64,000 bases of DNA from positions 2,663,097 through 2,727,096 of the forward strand of contig NZ_LS999839.1 of assembly GCF_900564155.1 (NCBI RefSeq), written 5' to 3'. Under the pieces are notes generated by a model that was given only the letters and a program-made list of their open reading frames with translations, did no database searches and was not told where the DNA came from. Positions within the stretch are counted from its first letter, which is position 1, and each line of letters begins with the position of its first letter. Positions 1 through 8,565 of this stretch are shown here, piece after piece. The position numbers and the translations under genes are program-made. The stretch is from Pedobacter schmidteae (GTDB lineage Bacteria > Bacteroidota > Bacteroidia > Sphingobacteriales > Sphingobacteriaceae).

Positions 1-304
1 CGAAACCATTTGTTTCTAAAAAAGGTTTGTTAATCAGCGAACCTGCATTGTTGATCAGGATATCAATGTGCCCCAGCCTTTCCTTAAGAAAAGGAACCAG
101 CGCTGCATAATCATCATTTACAATATCAAACTCTACAGGCAGTAGCGTGCAATCGGGCGTAATACCTTTGGCTATCTCTAATAATTTGCGCAACTTATCT
201 GCTGATCGGGCAATGCAGACAACTTTGTTTCCCTTACTTAACGTAAATTCTAAAGCAGCTTCAAAACCAATTCCGCTGCTGGCACCTGTCAATACAATAT
301 TCAT
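1..304 (-). CDS. SDR-family oxidoreductase, N-terminal fragment
   Basis: This is the first ~101 residues of a short-chain dehydrogenase/reductase; the rest lies beyond the left edge of the window. The protein begins with a beta strand and the glycine-rich cofactor motif TGASSGIG (residues 6-13), which binds NAD(P). An NNAG motif sits near residue 88, which places it in the classical SDR Rossmann fold. The start ATG at 304 leaves only about four residues before the cofactor strand, as is usual for the family. Substrate cannot be inferred, because the catalytic Tyr-x-x-x-Lys and the substrate loop are missing. It reads toward the left edge, away from the palindromic repeat at 342-411. Confidence 0.85.
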   Translation of the reverse strand, partial: MNIVLTGASSGIGFEAALEFTLSKGNKVVCIARSADKLRKLLEIAKGITPDCTLLPVEFDIVNDDYAALVPFLKERLGHIDILINNAGSLINKPFLETNGF

Positions 305-341
305 TAATATCCTTTTAGTAATTAAATATAATATTCATCAT

Positions 342-411
342 CCTGAATTTATTTCAGCTCCCCGAATCGCAGGGGCGACTTGCTCTTGCGAGGTCTTGAA
401 ATAAATTCAGG
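342..411. repeat. Palindromic REP-like element, 15-bp perfect inverted repeat
   Basis: CCTGAATTTATTTCA at 342-356 is the exact reverse complement of 397-411. The 40-bp interior contains a smaller CCCC...GGGG hairpin (about 360-375). The element fills the gap between the SDR start and the hydroxylase stop. The 17 bases at 338-354 recur exactly at 36892-36908, so this is a dispersed repeat and not only a terminator. On either strand the RNA could fold into a long hairpin, and it may also act as the terminator of the minus-strand hydroxylase gene. Confidence 0.75.
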
Positions 412-424
412 CTAACGTAATAGA

Positions 425-2209
425 TTAATCTTCTTCGTTTATTAGTTGTGTAACCGGATTTTCAATAACGTGTAAGCCATCGTTAATTAATTTTGTCTGC
501 TCAGTTTCGGTAGCGGATTTATGCTGCAGGTAGTTTCTGATTTCTTTTTCCAAATCCGGGTATAATTGCTTGTGGTATAAAATCTCCAGAATCTCCATCA
601 CCGCCAGCCAATCGTGACGATGAGTCGATTTCAGCTCTTCGAATAATGCAGGTAATTGATCATAACCTGCCGCATTTTCCCTGATTTGTCTTACCGTTTT
701 ATAAATGTCATGTAGTTGCTGTGTTTTATCATCATACTGCACCTTGTGGGTTTGCTTGTCGCTGATGTGAATGATTTCTTCATAGGCATCTTTATCCGCA
801 GCACCGTTAAATACAGAAACTATTTTCTGGCCAATGGCCATATCATATATACCCCATTCTGGTTGGAAAAGGATATTTCCATTGCCTTCTTTTACGGTGC
901 AGTCTTCAAAACTGACTAATATGATTTTTCCTTCGTGCTGAAGTATTTCTTTAACCTTACCGGTGAGTTGAATATCGCTTTCAAAAGTAAGTGCAACAGT
1001 TTGATCTTTTACAATACCCAGTTCGGTCAGCTGCGATGGGCTGAAGTCTTCGAGGGGAGTTGTTTGGTTTTTCAATTTACCAACGGGTGAAGAGAAACCA
1101 TCTTTATGATAAAATTTGCCATGACCTTCCAATTGTTTATTGGCAACAGAAAGCGCCGAAGGACCTGTGGTTTTTATAAAAGTAAGTTCATCTGCACTGT
1201 CAACTCCCATATCGGCAAAAATACCGGTAACTTGTAAGCCCGAGCTATATACCGCTGTAGCAGGATTTTTGCATTCAATGGCTTTTACAATACTTTCTGT
1301 TCCGCCTTTTCTAAATGCCATCGTATCGGCAAAAGTTTCGAGTACATCAATCAGGTTTTGGAAAGTTTCGGTTACAAATAGCTGAGGTTGCGGTTTGGTG
1401 ATGTCATAACTGTAATTGATGGTATCAATATTATACCATAGTTTTTGTACATCGTTACGCATGCAGGTCGAACTTTCACCAATAGAAGAAAGTAGTCCGG
1501 CACCATATATTTTGGGGTCATCCAGCGTGCCTATTAAACCATATTCCACCGTCCACCAATGTAAACGGCTCAACAAAGCCATTTCAGATGGTTCTCCCAT
1601 ATTTTCGGAAATCTGCTGTAATTGTTTTTCCGCTTTGGCAATTTCCTGTTCAGGGGCATCCACTGCTTCTTTTAATATAGAAAGGTTGCGGATGGCCTCA
1701 TACAATTCAAAATCTTTGGACGAGAACATGGCCTTGGCCCCAATAGAGCCAAAGTAGCTTAGGTAATTGTTATAATCGGTATCGGCAATGATGGGAGCAT
1801 GGCCTGCCGATTCGTGAATAATATCCGGGGCCGGGGTATATTCAATATGATTAATCTGACGGATATCGGCAGCGATGACCAATACGCGATAAGCCTGATA
1901 TTCCATGAAAGCTGCAGGTGGAATAAAACCATCTACGGTAACGGCTCCCCAACCAATCTTGCCCAGATTATCGTTCATGGTCTGCAGGTCAGGAATATGT
2001 TCTATACTTAAACCTGCACGTTGAAGACCTTTGATATAAGGATAAAATGCAACATGCTTTAGATAACTATAATTCTGGCGCATTACATACCGCCAAACAG
2101 CCTGGTCTACCGGGGTATATTTTTCATAATGCTGCTCAACAATAAATTGCCTCAAATGCCTAGGCAGGTTAGCTACCTGCTGATTATTAAAGTCATTAAA
2201 ATCACTCAT
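425..2209 (-). CDS. Aromatic amino acid hydroxylase (phenylalanine 4-hydroxylase-like, long form)
   Basis: This is a biopterin-dependent non-haem iron monooxygenase of 594 residues. The N-terminal ~290 residues carry the catalytic fold. The segment PDIIHESAGHAP gives the two iron-binding histidines (H132, H137), and WTVEYGL gives the glutamate ligand (E222), matching the 2-His-1-Glu facial triad of PheH/TyrH. It is followed by the conserved YGAGLLSS. The family hydroxylates phenylalanine to tyrosine, or a related aromatic substrate; which one is not decidable here. The C-terminal ~300 residues have no fold I recognise, although such long forms occur in Bacteroidota. I chose the ATG at 2209 over one 18 codons upstream, because the extra stretch is basic and unlike the family and an AAAGG sequence lies just before 2209. 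Confidence 0.88.
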   Translation of the reverse strand: MSDFNDFNNQQVANLPRHLRQFIVEQHYEKYTPVDQAVWRYVMRQNYSYLKHVAFYPYIKGLQRAGLSIEHIPDLQTMNDNLGKIGWGAVTVDGFIPPAAFMEYQAYRVLVIAADIRQINHIEYTPAPDIIHESAGHAPIIADTDYNNYLSYFGSIGAKAMFSSKDFELYEAIRNLSILKEAVDAPEQEIAKAEKQLQQISENMGEPSEMALLSRLHWWTVEYGLIGTLDDPKIYGAGLLSSIGESSTCMRNDVQKLWYNIDTINYSYDITKPQPQLFVTETFQNLIDVLETFADTMAFRKGGTESIVKAIECKNPATAVYSSGLQVTGIFADMGVDSADELTFIKTTGPSALSVANKQLEGHGKFYHKDGFSSPVGKLKNQTTPLEDFSPSQLTELGIVKDQTVALTFESDIQLTGKVKEILQHEGKIILVSFEDCTVKEGNGNILFQPEWGIYDMAIGQKIVSVFNGAADKDAYEEIIHISDKQTHKVQYDDKTQQLHDIYKTVRQIRENAAGYDQLPALFEELKSTHRHDWLAVMEILEILYHKQLYPDLEKEIRNYLQHKSATETEQTKLINDGLHVIENPVTQLINEED

Positions 2210-2293
2210 TTTAACCTTTGTTTTTAGATGGCTAATATACTCAATACTTAGCCTATTCGCCAAAAAAAAGCAATGTAGTGACCCGGGAATGAT

Positions 2294-2779
2294 TTATTTT
2301 CTAACTTTAAAAGAGAAGTGTTTTTGGGAGAAATAACTGAAAACGGCAAGGATAGTGGTGATGATAATTTTGGAAATAGTTGGATAAAAACCGAAGGCTT
2401 CTACCAGTACTTTGAGCATCGCATAATTGAGTAATATGTTGGTAACCACAACCGATCCGTAACGAAATAGCTGGATCCTTCCCTTTAAATTTGACTTGGT
2501 AAAAATGAGGTATTTATTGAGCATAAAGCCAATAAAGAAAGTGATGACCGACTCGATAATAAAGGCTGCAATAGGAGCTGTTATTAAGCCTGGCAAGGGT
2601 GGCAAATTCAGATGTACATCCTTTTGGTGCAAAATCCAGTTATAGGTAATGTAATAGATGACAATTCCACTTGCTGCGGTTGTACCTCCCGAGACAATAT
2701 ACCTGAAAGTATGAAGAGATATCCATCGCGAAAATGGCTGATAAAAGAAATCTATTATTTTTAACAGGAATTTACGCAT
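2294..2779 (-). CDS. GtrA family membrane protein
   Basis: This is a 161-residue protein with four predicted hydrophobic helices and the pattern of the GtrA/DPMS family: an early FRYIVSGG motif, a central ITFFIGFMLNKY and a late phenylalanine-rich stretch. GtrA-like proteins are thought to help move polyprenyl-linked sugars across the inner membrane or to assist a partner glycosyltransferase. The start lies 3 bases after the stop of the LTA-synthase-like gene on the same strand, so the two are almost certainly co-transcribed. The context points to decoration of an envelope polymer. No glycosyltransferase is next to it, so the sugar is unknown. Confidence 0.85.
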   Translation of the reverse strand: MRKFLLKIIDFFYQPFSRWISLHTFRYIVSGGTTAASGIVIYYITYNWILHQKDVHLNLPPLPGLITAPIAAFIIESVITFFIGFMLNKYLIFTKSNLKGRIQLFRYGSVVVTNILLNYAMLKVLVEAFGFYPTISKIIITTILAVFSYFSQKHFSFKVRK

Positions 2780-2782
2780 GAT

Positions 2783-4711
2783 TTATTTCGCCGTTAGGTT
2801 GTTGTTAATCATTCGGTTGTTGTACTGTTGCATAAATGCCTTGAGGTGTTGCTGCATCTTTTCAACAATCTGAGGTTCTTTGTCAAGGATATTGTGCACT
2901 GTTAGCCTGTCGGTTTTTAAATTGTATAAGGCACTATTTACAACGCCGTCGCTGATGAGCAGATAATCGCCTTCGTAAAAACTAAAGGCATTGTCGTTAT
3001 TATTGATGACAAAGTTATCTGTTTTGTTGCTGAAGGCATCAAAACCCAATGCAAAATAAGGCTTATCATAATTCAGATAGTTTAAAACGGTAGGCATAAT
3101 GTCTATCTGCTGCACTATTTTATCTGTTTTGCCTTTTAAATTTCCACCGGGGTAATAGAAAAGAATGGGAATGGAATAGTAACCTGGTGCGGTTTGATAT
3201 TCCGGAAAATACGACACTGTAGCATGATCGGCACATAAAACAAACAAGGTATTTTTGTACCAAGGCATGGTAGAGGCGGTGTGAAAGAAATTACGAAGGG
3301 CCATGTCGGTATAGCCCAGGGTTTCCTGTACCGGAAGCGGACCCTTAGGGAATTTTCCTACATACTGATCCGGTAACCTGAATGGATGGTGAGAAGACAA
3401 AGAGAAAAATGCTGAAAAGAAAGGCTGTTTCAACGTGTTCATCGTCTGTGCCATGTACTGCATAAAAGGATCATCCCAAATTCCCCAGGTACCATCCGAA
3501 TCACCGGTGTTTTTATACTCGTTTTGTCCGAAATAATGCTGGATGCCGGCAAGGTGGGTATAAGAAGAAAAACCCATGGAACCATTTGGTGCACCATGAA
3601 AAAAGGCGGTTTCATATCCTTTGTCGCTCAATAGCTTGGCAATGCTTGTGGTTTTATTGCCCGAATAAATCGAAAGTACAAAAGGTTCTCTTACAGAAGG
3701 AATACCCGAGATGACAGAAGGGAGAGCATCTATGGATTTGCGCCCATTGGCATAGGTGTGTGTAAAGGTGAAGCTTTCGCCAACCAGCGAATCAATAAAT
3801 GGGGTATAGCCTTTATATTTTCCGCCCATCAGATCTTTGTTTAGACTACCTACGTGCTCTTTTCCCAGACTTTCAATAATCAGAAAGACTACATTGAGCT
3901 TTTTAAATGCTGCCGTATCAGCCGGTTGATGAATGGGGTTGTAAATGGCATTTAAGGTTTGCTCATCGTAATAATTTAAGGGCTTCAGTTTTGCGGCTTT
4001 TATTGTGCGGAATATGCAAAAAGGCGTATTCAGCACCAGACTCATCTGATCTGGAGTGTCTACATATTCGCCTGCGTTACTTAAGGTAATTGGCCTTGTG
4101 CCAAATCCCCATCCGCCACGTACACCCGTAACGCATACCAATGCTATGGCAAACATCGCTATGGTCTGCAGTGCATAGGCCGGCCATTTCAGACGGACTG
4201 TTTTCTTAACGCTTATCATGTCATAAAGACGGATAAAAAACCAAATGAAAGCAGCAAAAAGTATAAACAGATACCAGTAATCGCTCAGGAAGTCTATAAA
4301 CAGTTTGAACTTGTTTTGTTCGTGGCTAAACTGGCTGAAAACCGTTGCCGTTGTTCTTTTTAGGGTGTATTTGTAATAGGCAAAGTCGGCAAAGTTTGCC
4401 ATAATGCCAATGCTGTTGCTGATGATAAACAGCCACTTGCAAAAGCGTTGATACCCATCATTGTATTTAAAAGGAATGGGCACGACATGTAATAGGATAA
4501 AGATGGCATTGATATAAATCAGTGCCGACACGTCAAATTTTAACCCTCCCCATAACATATACAGATATTTGGGGAAGGTGATATCGCGAAAAAGACTGTG
4601 GTTAAAAGCAAAAAATGCTAAACGGCACAGCGTATAGAGTTCCAATACAATCAGAAAGCGGTAGGCCAGGGCCAGATATATGTTTACCGCTATAGGATTT
4701 TTTCTTTTCAA
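2783..4711 (-). CDS. LTA synthase-like sulfatase-fold membrane enzyme
   Basis: This 642-residue protein has about five N-terminal membrane helices (residues ~10-200) and an extracytoplasmic alkaline-phosphatase/sulfatase domain. The domain shows the metal-binding ESLG, a nucleophile region ANGRKSIDALPS, FFHGAPNGSMG and LCADHA, in the order seen in LtaS and other phosphoglycerol or phosphoethanolamine transferases. In LtaS the nucleophile is threonine; here the aligned residue appears to be serine, which also works in this superfamily. Gram-negative relatives modify lipids or glycans with phospho-groups, so lipoteichoic acid synthesis itself is unlikely. It lies 24 bases after the glutamate-synthase-like gene and 3 bases before gtrA, which suggests one operon. 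Confidence 0.85.
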   Translation of the reverse strand: MKRKNPIAVNIYLALAYRFLIVLELYTLCRLAFFAFNHSLFRDITFPKYLYMLWGGLKFDVSALIYINAIFILLHVVPIPFKYNDGYQRFCKWLFIISNSIGIMANFADFAYYKYTLKRTTATVFSQFSHEQNKFKLFIDFLSDYWYLFILFAAFIWFFIRLYDMISVKKTVRLKWPAYALQTIAMFAIALVCVTGVRGGWGFGTRPITLSNAGEYVDTPDQMSLVLNTPFCIFRTIKAAKLKPLNYYDEQTLNAIYNPIHQPADTAAFKKLNVVFLIIESLGKEHVGSLNKDLMGGKYKGYTPFIDSLVGESFTFTHTYANGRKSIDALPSVISGIPSVREPFVLSIYSGNKTTSIAKLLSDKGYETAFFHGAPNGSMGFSSYTHLAGIQHYFGQNEYKNTGDSDGTWGIWDDPFMQYMAQTMNTLKQPFFSAFFSLSSHHPFRLPDQYVGKFPKGPLPVQETLGYTDMALRNFFHTASTMPWYKNTLFVLCADHATVSYFPEYQTAPGYYSIPILFYYPGGNLKGKTDKIVQQIDIMPTVLNYLNYDKPYFALGFDAFSNKTDNFVINNNDNAFSFYEGDYLLISDGVVNSALYNLKTDRLTVHNILDKEPQIVEKMQQHLKAFMQQYNNRMINNNLTAK

Positions 4712-4735
4712 GCTTCGTTATTTGAGGCCGCCAAT

Positions 4736-6316
4736 TTAAGTAATTTGATAATCATTTATTGAACTTAAATTAGCATGCTTCATTTGCAAAGGTTTAGAAA
4801 AGTAAATTTCCCTGAAATTCATGGTTCTGGTGGCATCAATTCTTCTGTGGAAGGATTCGGGCTTAATTTGTTCGGGAGTACCAAAGCCACAGGCTTCCAT
4901 CAGTTCGACAGTGGCATGGATGGTGTTTTTATGGAAATTGGCAACCCGATGTTTTTTGTCCGTGATGTCAATTCCCTTATATAAGCTTTTATCCTGCGTG
5001 GCAATCCCTACAGGGCATTTACCACTATCGCATTTTAACGCCTGGATACAGCCTAAAGCCATCATCATTCCCCTTGCGCTGTAACAGGCATCGGCACCAA
5101 GGGCTAGTGCTTTCATGATGTCAAAACCTGTAATGATTTTTCCCGAAGCCAATATTTTGACCTGGTTTCTTATCCCGTGTCCTCTTAGCGTTTCACTTAC
5201 AAAAGCAAGTGCATCCAATAATGGCATACCTACGTAATCTGTATATTCCAATGGCGCGGCTCCTGTTCCACCTTCAGCACCGTCAACGGTGATGAAGTCG
5301 GGGGTGATGCCAGTAGCGATCATGGCATGACAAATGTCGGTGAACTCATGCTTGCTTCCTATACACAATTTAAATCCGATCGGTTTCCCGTCTGAAAGTT
5401 CACGGAGTTCTTTAACAAAGCGCATCAGTCCTGCTGCATTGTTAAAGGTACTGTGGGCCGGAGGAGAAATGACGGTTGTTCCGGCAACTACGTTTCTGAT
5501 TTCAGCAATTTCGGGTGTGTTTTTAGCCGCAGGCAATATTCCACCGTGTCCGGGCTTGGCACCTTGTGACAGCTTAATCTCAATCATTTTTACATAGGTA
5601 CGTCTTGAGTTTTTCTGGAACAGCGCAGGATCAAAATTGCCGTCATTGTCCCGGCAACCAAAGTAACCTGTACCAATTTGCCAGATCAGGTCGCCACCAC
5701 CCTTCACGTGATGTGGACTGATACCACCTTCGCCGGTATTGTGTGCAAAGCCATTTAGGTGTGCCCCATGGCTTAAGGAGGTAATGGCTGTTTTGCTAAG
5801 TGCGCCAAAACTCATGGCACCAACATTTAAAATGCTAAGGCTATAGGGCTGACTGCAATGTTGATTGCCAACCGTTACCCTAAGGTCTTTCCGGTCAAGT
5901 TTTTTAGGATAAATACTATGTGAAACCCATTCATAACCTTGCTGGTATGGGTCTACCTGCATCCCGAAGGCCACCGTTTCGCGTTCGTTTTTTGCTCTCT
6001 GGTAAACGATAGAACGCTGTCTTCTGTTAAAAGGTTTACCGTCCAGATCCGACTCAAAGAAATACTGTCGCATTTCAGGTCTGATCGATTCAAAGAAATA
6101 ACGTAGCCTGCCTACCACAGGATAGTTGCGTAATACCGCATGCCTGGATTGAAAGCGGTCGTAACCTACAGCGGTAAGCACAATAAGGGGAAGTGCAATA
6201 AGCAGATAAAATGAGGAGGCCTGATAAAATGCAGCAACAATAAGTGCGACTGTTCCGGACAAGGCTATCCAAAGTAGTGTTTTACCGATGAGTGAACTAA
6301 TTTTTTGATTTTCCAT
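4736..6316 (-). CDS. FMN-binding glutamate synthase-family protein
   Basis: This 526-residue protein has two N-terminal membrane helices (residues ~12-50) followed by the FMN/synthase domain of glutamate synthase (GltB central region). Visible signatures are HNTGEGGISPHH, KPGHGG, VDGAEGGTGAAP and a CX5CX4C cluster (C-IQALK-C-DSGK-C), the spacing of the [3Fe-4S] site in GltB. The glutaminase domain and the C-terminal beta-helix are absent, so it cannot be a complete GOGAT on its own. Stand-alone membrane-anchored versions are common in Bacteroidota and proteobacteria, and their reaction is not settled. It is the first gene of the probable minus-strand operon running into the LTA-synthase-like and GtrA genes. 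Confidence 0.88.
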   Translation of the reverse strand: MENQKISSLIGKTLLWIALSGTVALIVAAFYQASSFYLLIALPLIVLTAVGYDRFQSRHAVLRNYPVVGRLRYFFESIRPEMRQYFFESDLDGKPFNRRQRSIVYQRAKNERETVAFGMQVDPYQQGYEWVSHSIYPKKLDRKDLRVTVGNQHCSQPYSLSILNVGAMSFGALSKTAITSLSHGAHLNGFAHNTGEGGISPHHVKGGGDLIWQIGTGYFGCRDNDGNFDPALFQKNSRRTYVKMIEIKLSQGAKPGHGGILPAAKNTPEIAEIRNVVAGTTVISPPAHSTFNNAAGLMRFVKELRELSDGKPIGFKLCIGSKHEFTDICHAMIATGITPDFITVDGAEGGTGAAPLEYTDYVGMPLLDALAFVSETLRGHGIRNQVKILASGKIITGFDIMKALALGADACYSARGMMMALGCIQALKCDSGKCPVGIATQDKSLYKGIDITDKKHRVANFHKNTIHATVELMEACGFGTPEQIKPESFHRRIDATRTMNFREIYFSKPLQMKHANLSSINDYQIT

Positions 6317-6409
6317 AGATAAAAAATAGACAGATCCTATAGCAGATCTGAATTAAATAATATTGAAAGCTGAGCTTGGTGTTTTAAATAAATTGAAATA
6401 AAGATGTGC

Positions 6410-6442
6410 CCCCCGAGTCGAAGATTTCTTTTGGATCGGGGG
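6410..6442. repeat. Hairpin in the CAP/glutamate-synthase intergenic gap
   Basis: CCCCCGA at 6410-6416 pairs with TCGGGGG at 6436-6442 around a 19-base loop. It lies in the 226-base gap downstream of the minus-strand CAP gene and upstream of the glutamate-synthase-like gene. On the minus strand the stem is followed by CACATCTTTATTT, so it may be a weak terminator. The left arm plus loop start (CCCCGAGTCGAAG) resembles the interior of the repeat at 342-411 (CCCCGAATCGCAG), which hints at a decayed copy of the same element. Confidence 0.4.
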
Positions 6443-6542
6443 TTTAATTGTTGAAGTCTTTAGCAGAATTGAAATTCATGCCGCAAACTTCGGTACATTT
6501 TTAATGAAATCAAAAATAAATACTGTTAAAATTGTGTTATTA

Positions 6543-7229
6543 TTAATTTGGCAGCGATACGAAATCAATGACCGCACAGTATTTATAAGTTTTATGAGGC
6601 TGAATGCTTACCCCAACTGTATTTAGTTCATAGGAGGTGTTTAAAATCATTTTGCGATGTCCCAGGTCGGGCACACCTTTATCCAATAACAACAGACAAA
6701 CATTGCCTAGTCCGGAGGAAAAGCCGAAGGCCAGGTTTTCGCCATTTGATTTTTTAGGATATATTTTGCCAATCCTATCTTTTACTGTACGGCCATTGCT
6801 GGAATTGTGCGCAGCAAAATTGTTCCGGTTTAGGTCTTTGGCATGTTCTTTTGCAACCCAGCTCAAAGCTTCATCAGGCCAGAAAACGGGTAATAGTCGT
6901 ATGTTTTTGAGGTCGTTTTTCAGGCTGAGATAATACTTGTCATTCCTGCTGATTTTTAACCTGTTGTAATTGCTGTATTGTTGCATCCTTTCATTGTAAT
7001 CATCAATAAAATCCTGCAGGAAGGTGTTAAAAAAGCGTTCGCCGTCCATGCGTACCAGATTCATATAGATGACAATGTCTTTTTCCTCTCCGGTCAAATA
7101 CGATGCATTCCCTGCTGTATTGGCCATTTTTAGCTCCTCTTTTGTCCAGGCATCAGCATTTTGAGCTTTTAGCGGCTGAGCATTAAGAAAGGCAAATAAA
7201 GATATAATGAGGATAGGGAATAATTTCAT
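6543..7229 (-). CDS. Secreted CAP (SCP/PR-1)-domain protein
   Basis: This 228-residue protein starts with a Sec signal peptide (hydrophobic residues ~4-22) and then carries a CAP domain over roughly residues 65-228. Recognisable family features are a histidine in AKEHAKDLN, FAAHNSSNGRT, the GENLAFG segment and GHRKMILN. CAP proteins are secreted or periplasmic; in bacteria their activity is mostly unknown, with proposed lipid, peptide or metal binding. The gene is transcribed alone, divergent from the porin gene that follows. The N-terminal region (residues 25-65) is outside the domain. Confidence 0.8.
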   Translation of the reverse strand: MKLFPILIISLFAFLNAQPLKAQNADAWTKEELKMANTAGNASYLTGEEKDIVIYMNLVRMDGERFFNTFLQDFIDDYNERMQQYSNYNRLKISRNDKYYLSLKNDLKNIRLLPVFWPDEALSWVAKEHAKDLNRNNFAAHNSSNGRTVKDRIGKIYPKKSNGENLAFGFSSGLGNVCLLLLDKGVPDLGHRKMILNTSYELNTVGVSIQPHKTYKYCAVIDFVSLPN

Positions 7230-7407
7230 GTCAGGGTTTTAGCAAAACTTAAGCCATTACAACGAGTTTTAGGTTATTTTAATTGTCTTTGGCTCTTTTA
7301 TAAATGCTGGTTGTTGGTGCTATTTTACGAATCGGAAAAAAATCAAACAAACTGTTAATAAAAATGTTTAACTTTTAATCCTATTAACGACCCTTAATTA
7401 TCTGCTT

Positions 7408-8523
7408 ATGAAGCAACTCTCCCTATTGCCAATATTGCTATGCTGTTTTCCTGTATTTTTATCTGCCCAGGGCATTAATATTGCCGTATCTGAAAAAGCG
7501 AAAATAAATTTTTCGGGAATGATCCAGACCCAGTTTAATTATTCATTGGATAATGATATCGACATCACAGGTAAACATCATTCCGGAACTGAACATTTCT
7601 CGCACAATTCTTTTTCTGTAAAACGGGCGCGTTTGCAGCTTAACGCAACAATAAGTGATCGCATTAATGCCGTTATGCTGGTCAATTTTGGCGACTTTAC
7701 AGGTAACCCACAAAATAAGGTATTGGAAAATGCTTATATCAAATACAGTGTTAATGATTATGTAAACTTTCAGTTCGGACAGTTTCGTCCGCAGTTTGGG
7801 CAGGAAGACAATTATCCTGTTGATTTTGTCCGCTCCATAGATTACTCTAATGGTTATTATCTTTTTGGTGCCAATAGCTGGCAAAGTTTTCAGATTGGGG
7901 CCAGCTACTTCGGCGAGATTAAAAACATCAGGATACCGATAAAGTATTCAATTGGTGTATTTAATGGGAATAACCGGAATCAGGTTACCGACAATGACGA
8001 CGGTAAAATTGTGCCTGCCCGTTTGGTTTTTGGATTTGGTAAGCACACACAATTTGGTGTAAGTGCAGGCGCGGGTAGAAATATGGGACAGAAAATATGG
8101 GCCTACGGTGCCGATATAGATTATAAGCGGCAGATGAACGAAAAATGGGACGTGGAATTTGTGTCGGAATATAAACAAGGGATCAATAGTGTAGCTTATT
8201 TTGCGCAGACAGATCCGGTTGTCCCCATCAATAGATACGCCATGCGTGGCATTTACTTACAACCTAATGTAGGTTATGGCTTTAAAAATACCCGATTAAA
8301 GAAACTGGAATTTGCTTTTCGTTATGAATACCTGGATTCGGATTTTAAACTGGAGGGCAATTCGCGGCAAAGTTATATCCCTATGGTTAGTGCATCTTTT
8401 GCCGAGGCTTATGCCATCAGGGTGCAGCTGGGTTATTTGATGGACAGGTATGAACGGAATATTCCTAACACTACACAGTATGATGCCAATCGTATCATCT
8501 GTCAGGTTCAGGCCAGGTTTTAA
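7408..8523 (+). CDS. Outer-membrane porin (phosphate-selective porin O/P type)
   Basis: This 371-residue protein has a signal peptide (cleavage near SAQG, residue ~20) followed by alternating aromatic and hydrophobic strands typical of a 16-stranded porin of the OprO/OprP fold. Typical fragments are FSGMIQTQFNYS, VKRARLQLNATISDR, FQFGQFRPQFGQE and a final aromatic residue (VQARF). It is the first gene of a run with the dicarboxylate carrier and SdhCAB. The likely role is therefore outer-membrane entry of an anionic carboxylate, rather than phosphate as the family name implies. That substrate is inferred from context only. Confidence 0.82.
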   Translation: MKQLSLLPILLCCFPVFLSAQGINIAVSEKAKINFSGMIQTQFNYSLDNDIDITGKHHSGTEHFSHNSFSVKRARLQLNATISDRINAVMLVNFGDFTGNPQNKVLENAYIKYSVNDYVNFQFGQFRPQFGQEDNYPVDFVRSIDYSNGYYLFGANSWQSFQIGASYFGEIKNIRIPIKYSIGVFNGNNRNQVTDNDDGKIVPARLVFGFGKHTQFGVSAGAGRNMGQKIWAYGADIDYKRQMNEKWDVEFVSEYKQGINSVAYFAQTDPVVPINRYAMRGIYLQPNVGYGFKNTRLKKLEFAFRYEYLDSDFKLEGNSRQSYIPMVSASFAEAYAIRVQLGYLMDRYERNIPNTTQYDANRIICQVQARF

Positions 8524-8565
8524 TGTTGTTAATGCTAAAATATTTACTCTAAGCTCGTTAATCTC

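Noticed and set aside
1416..1757. Open frame of 113 codons on the plus strand inside the hydroxylase gene
   Set aside because: It is antisense to a well-supported gene, has no domain pattern and no promoter; treated as a shadow frame, as were many others over known genes.
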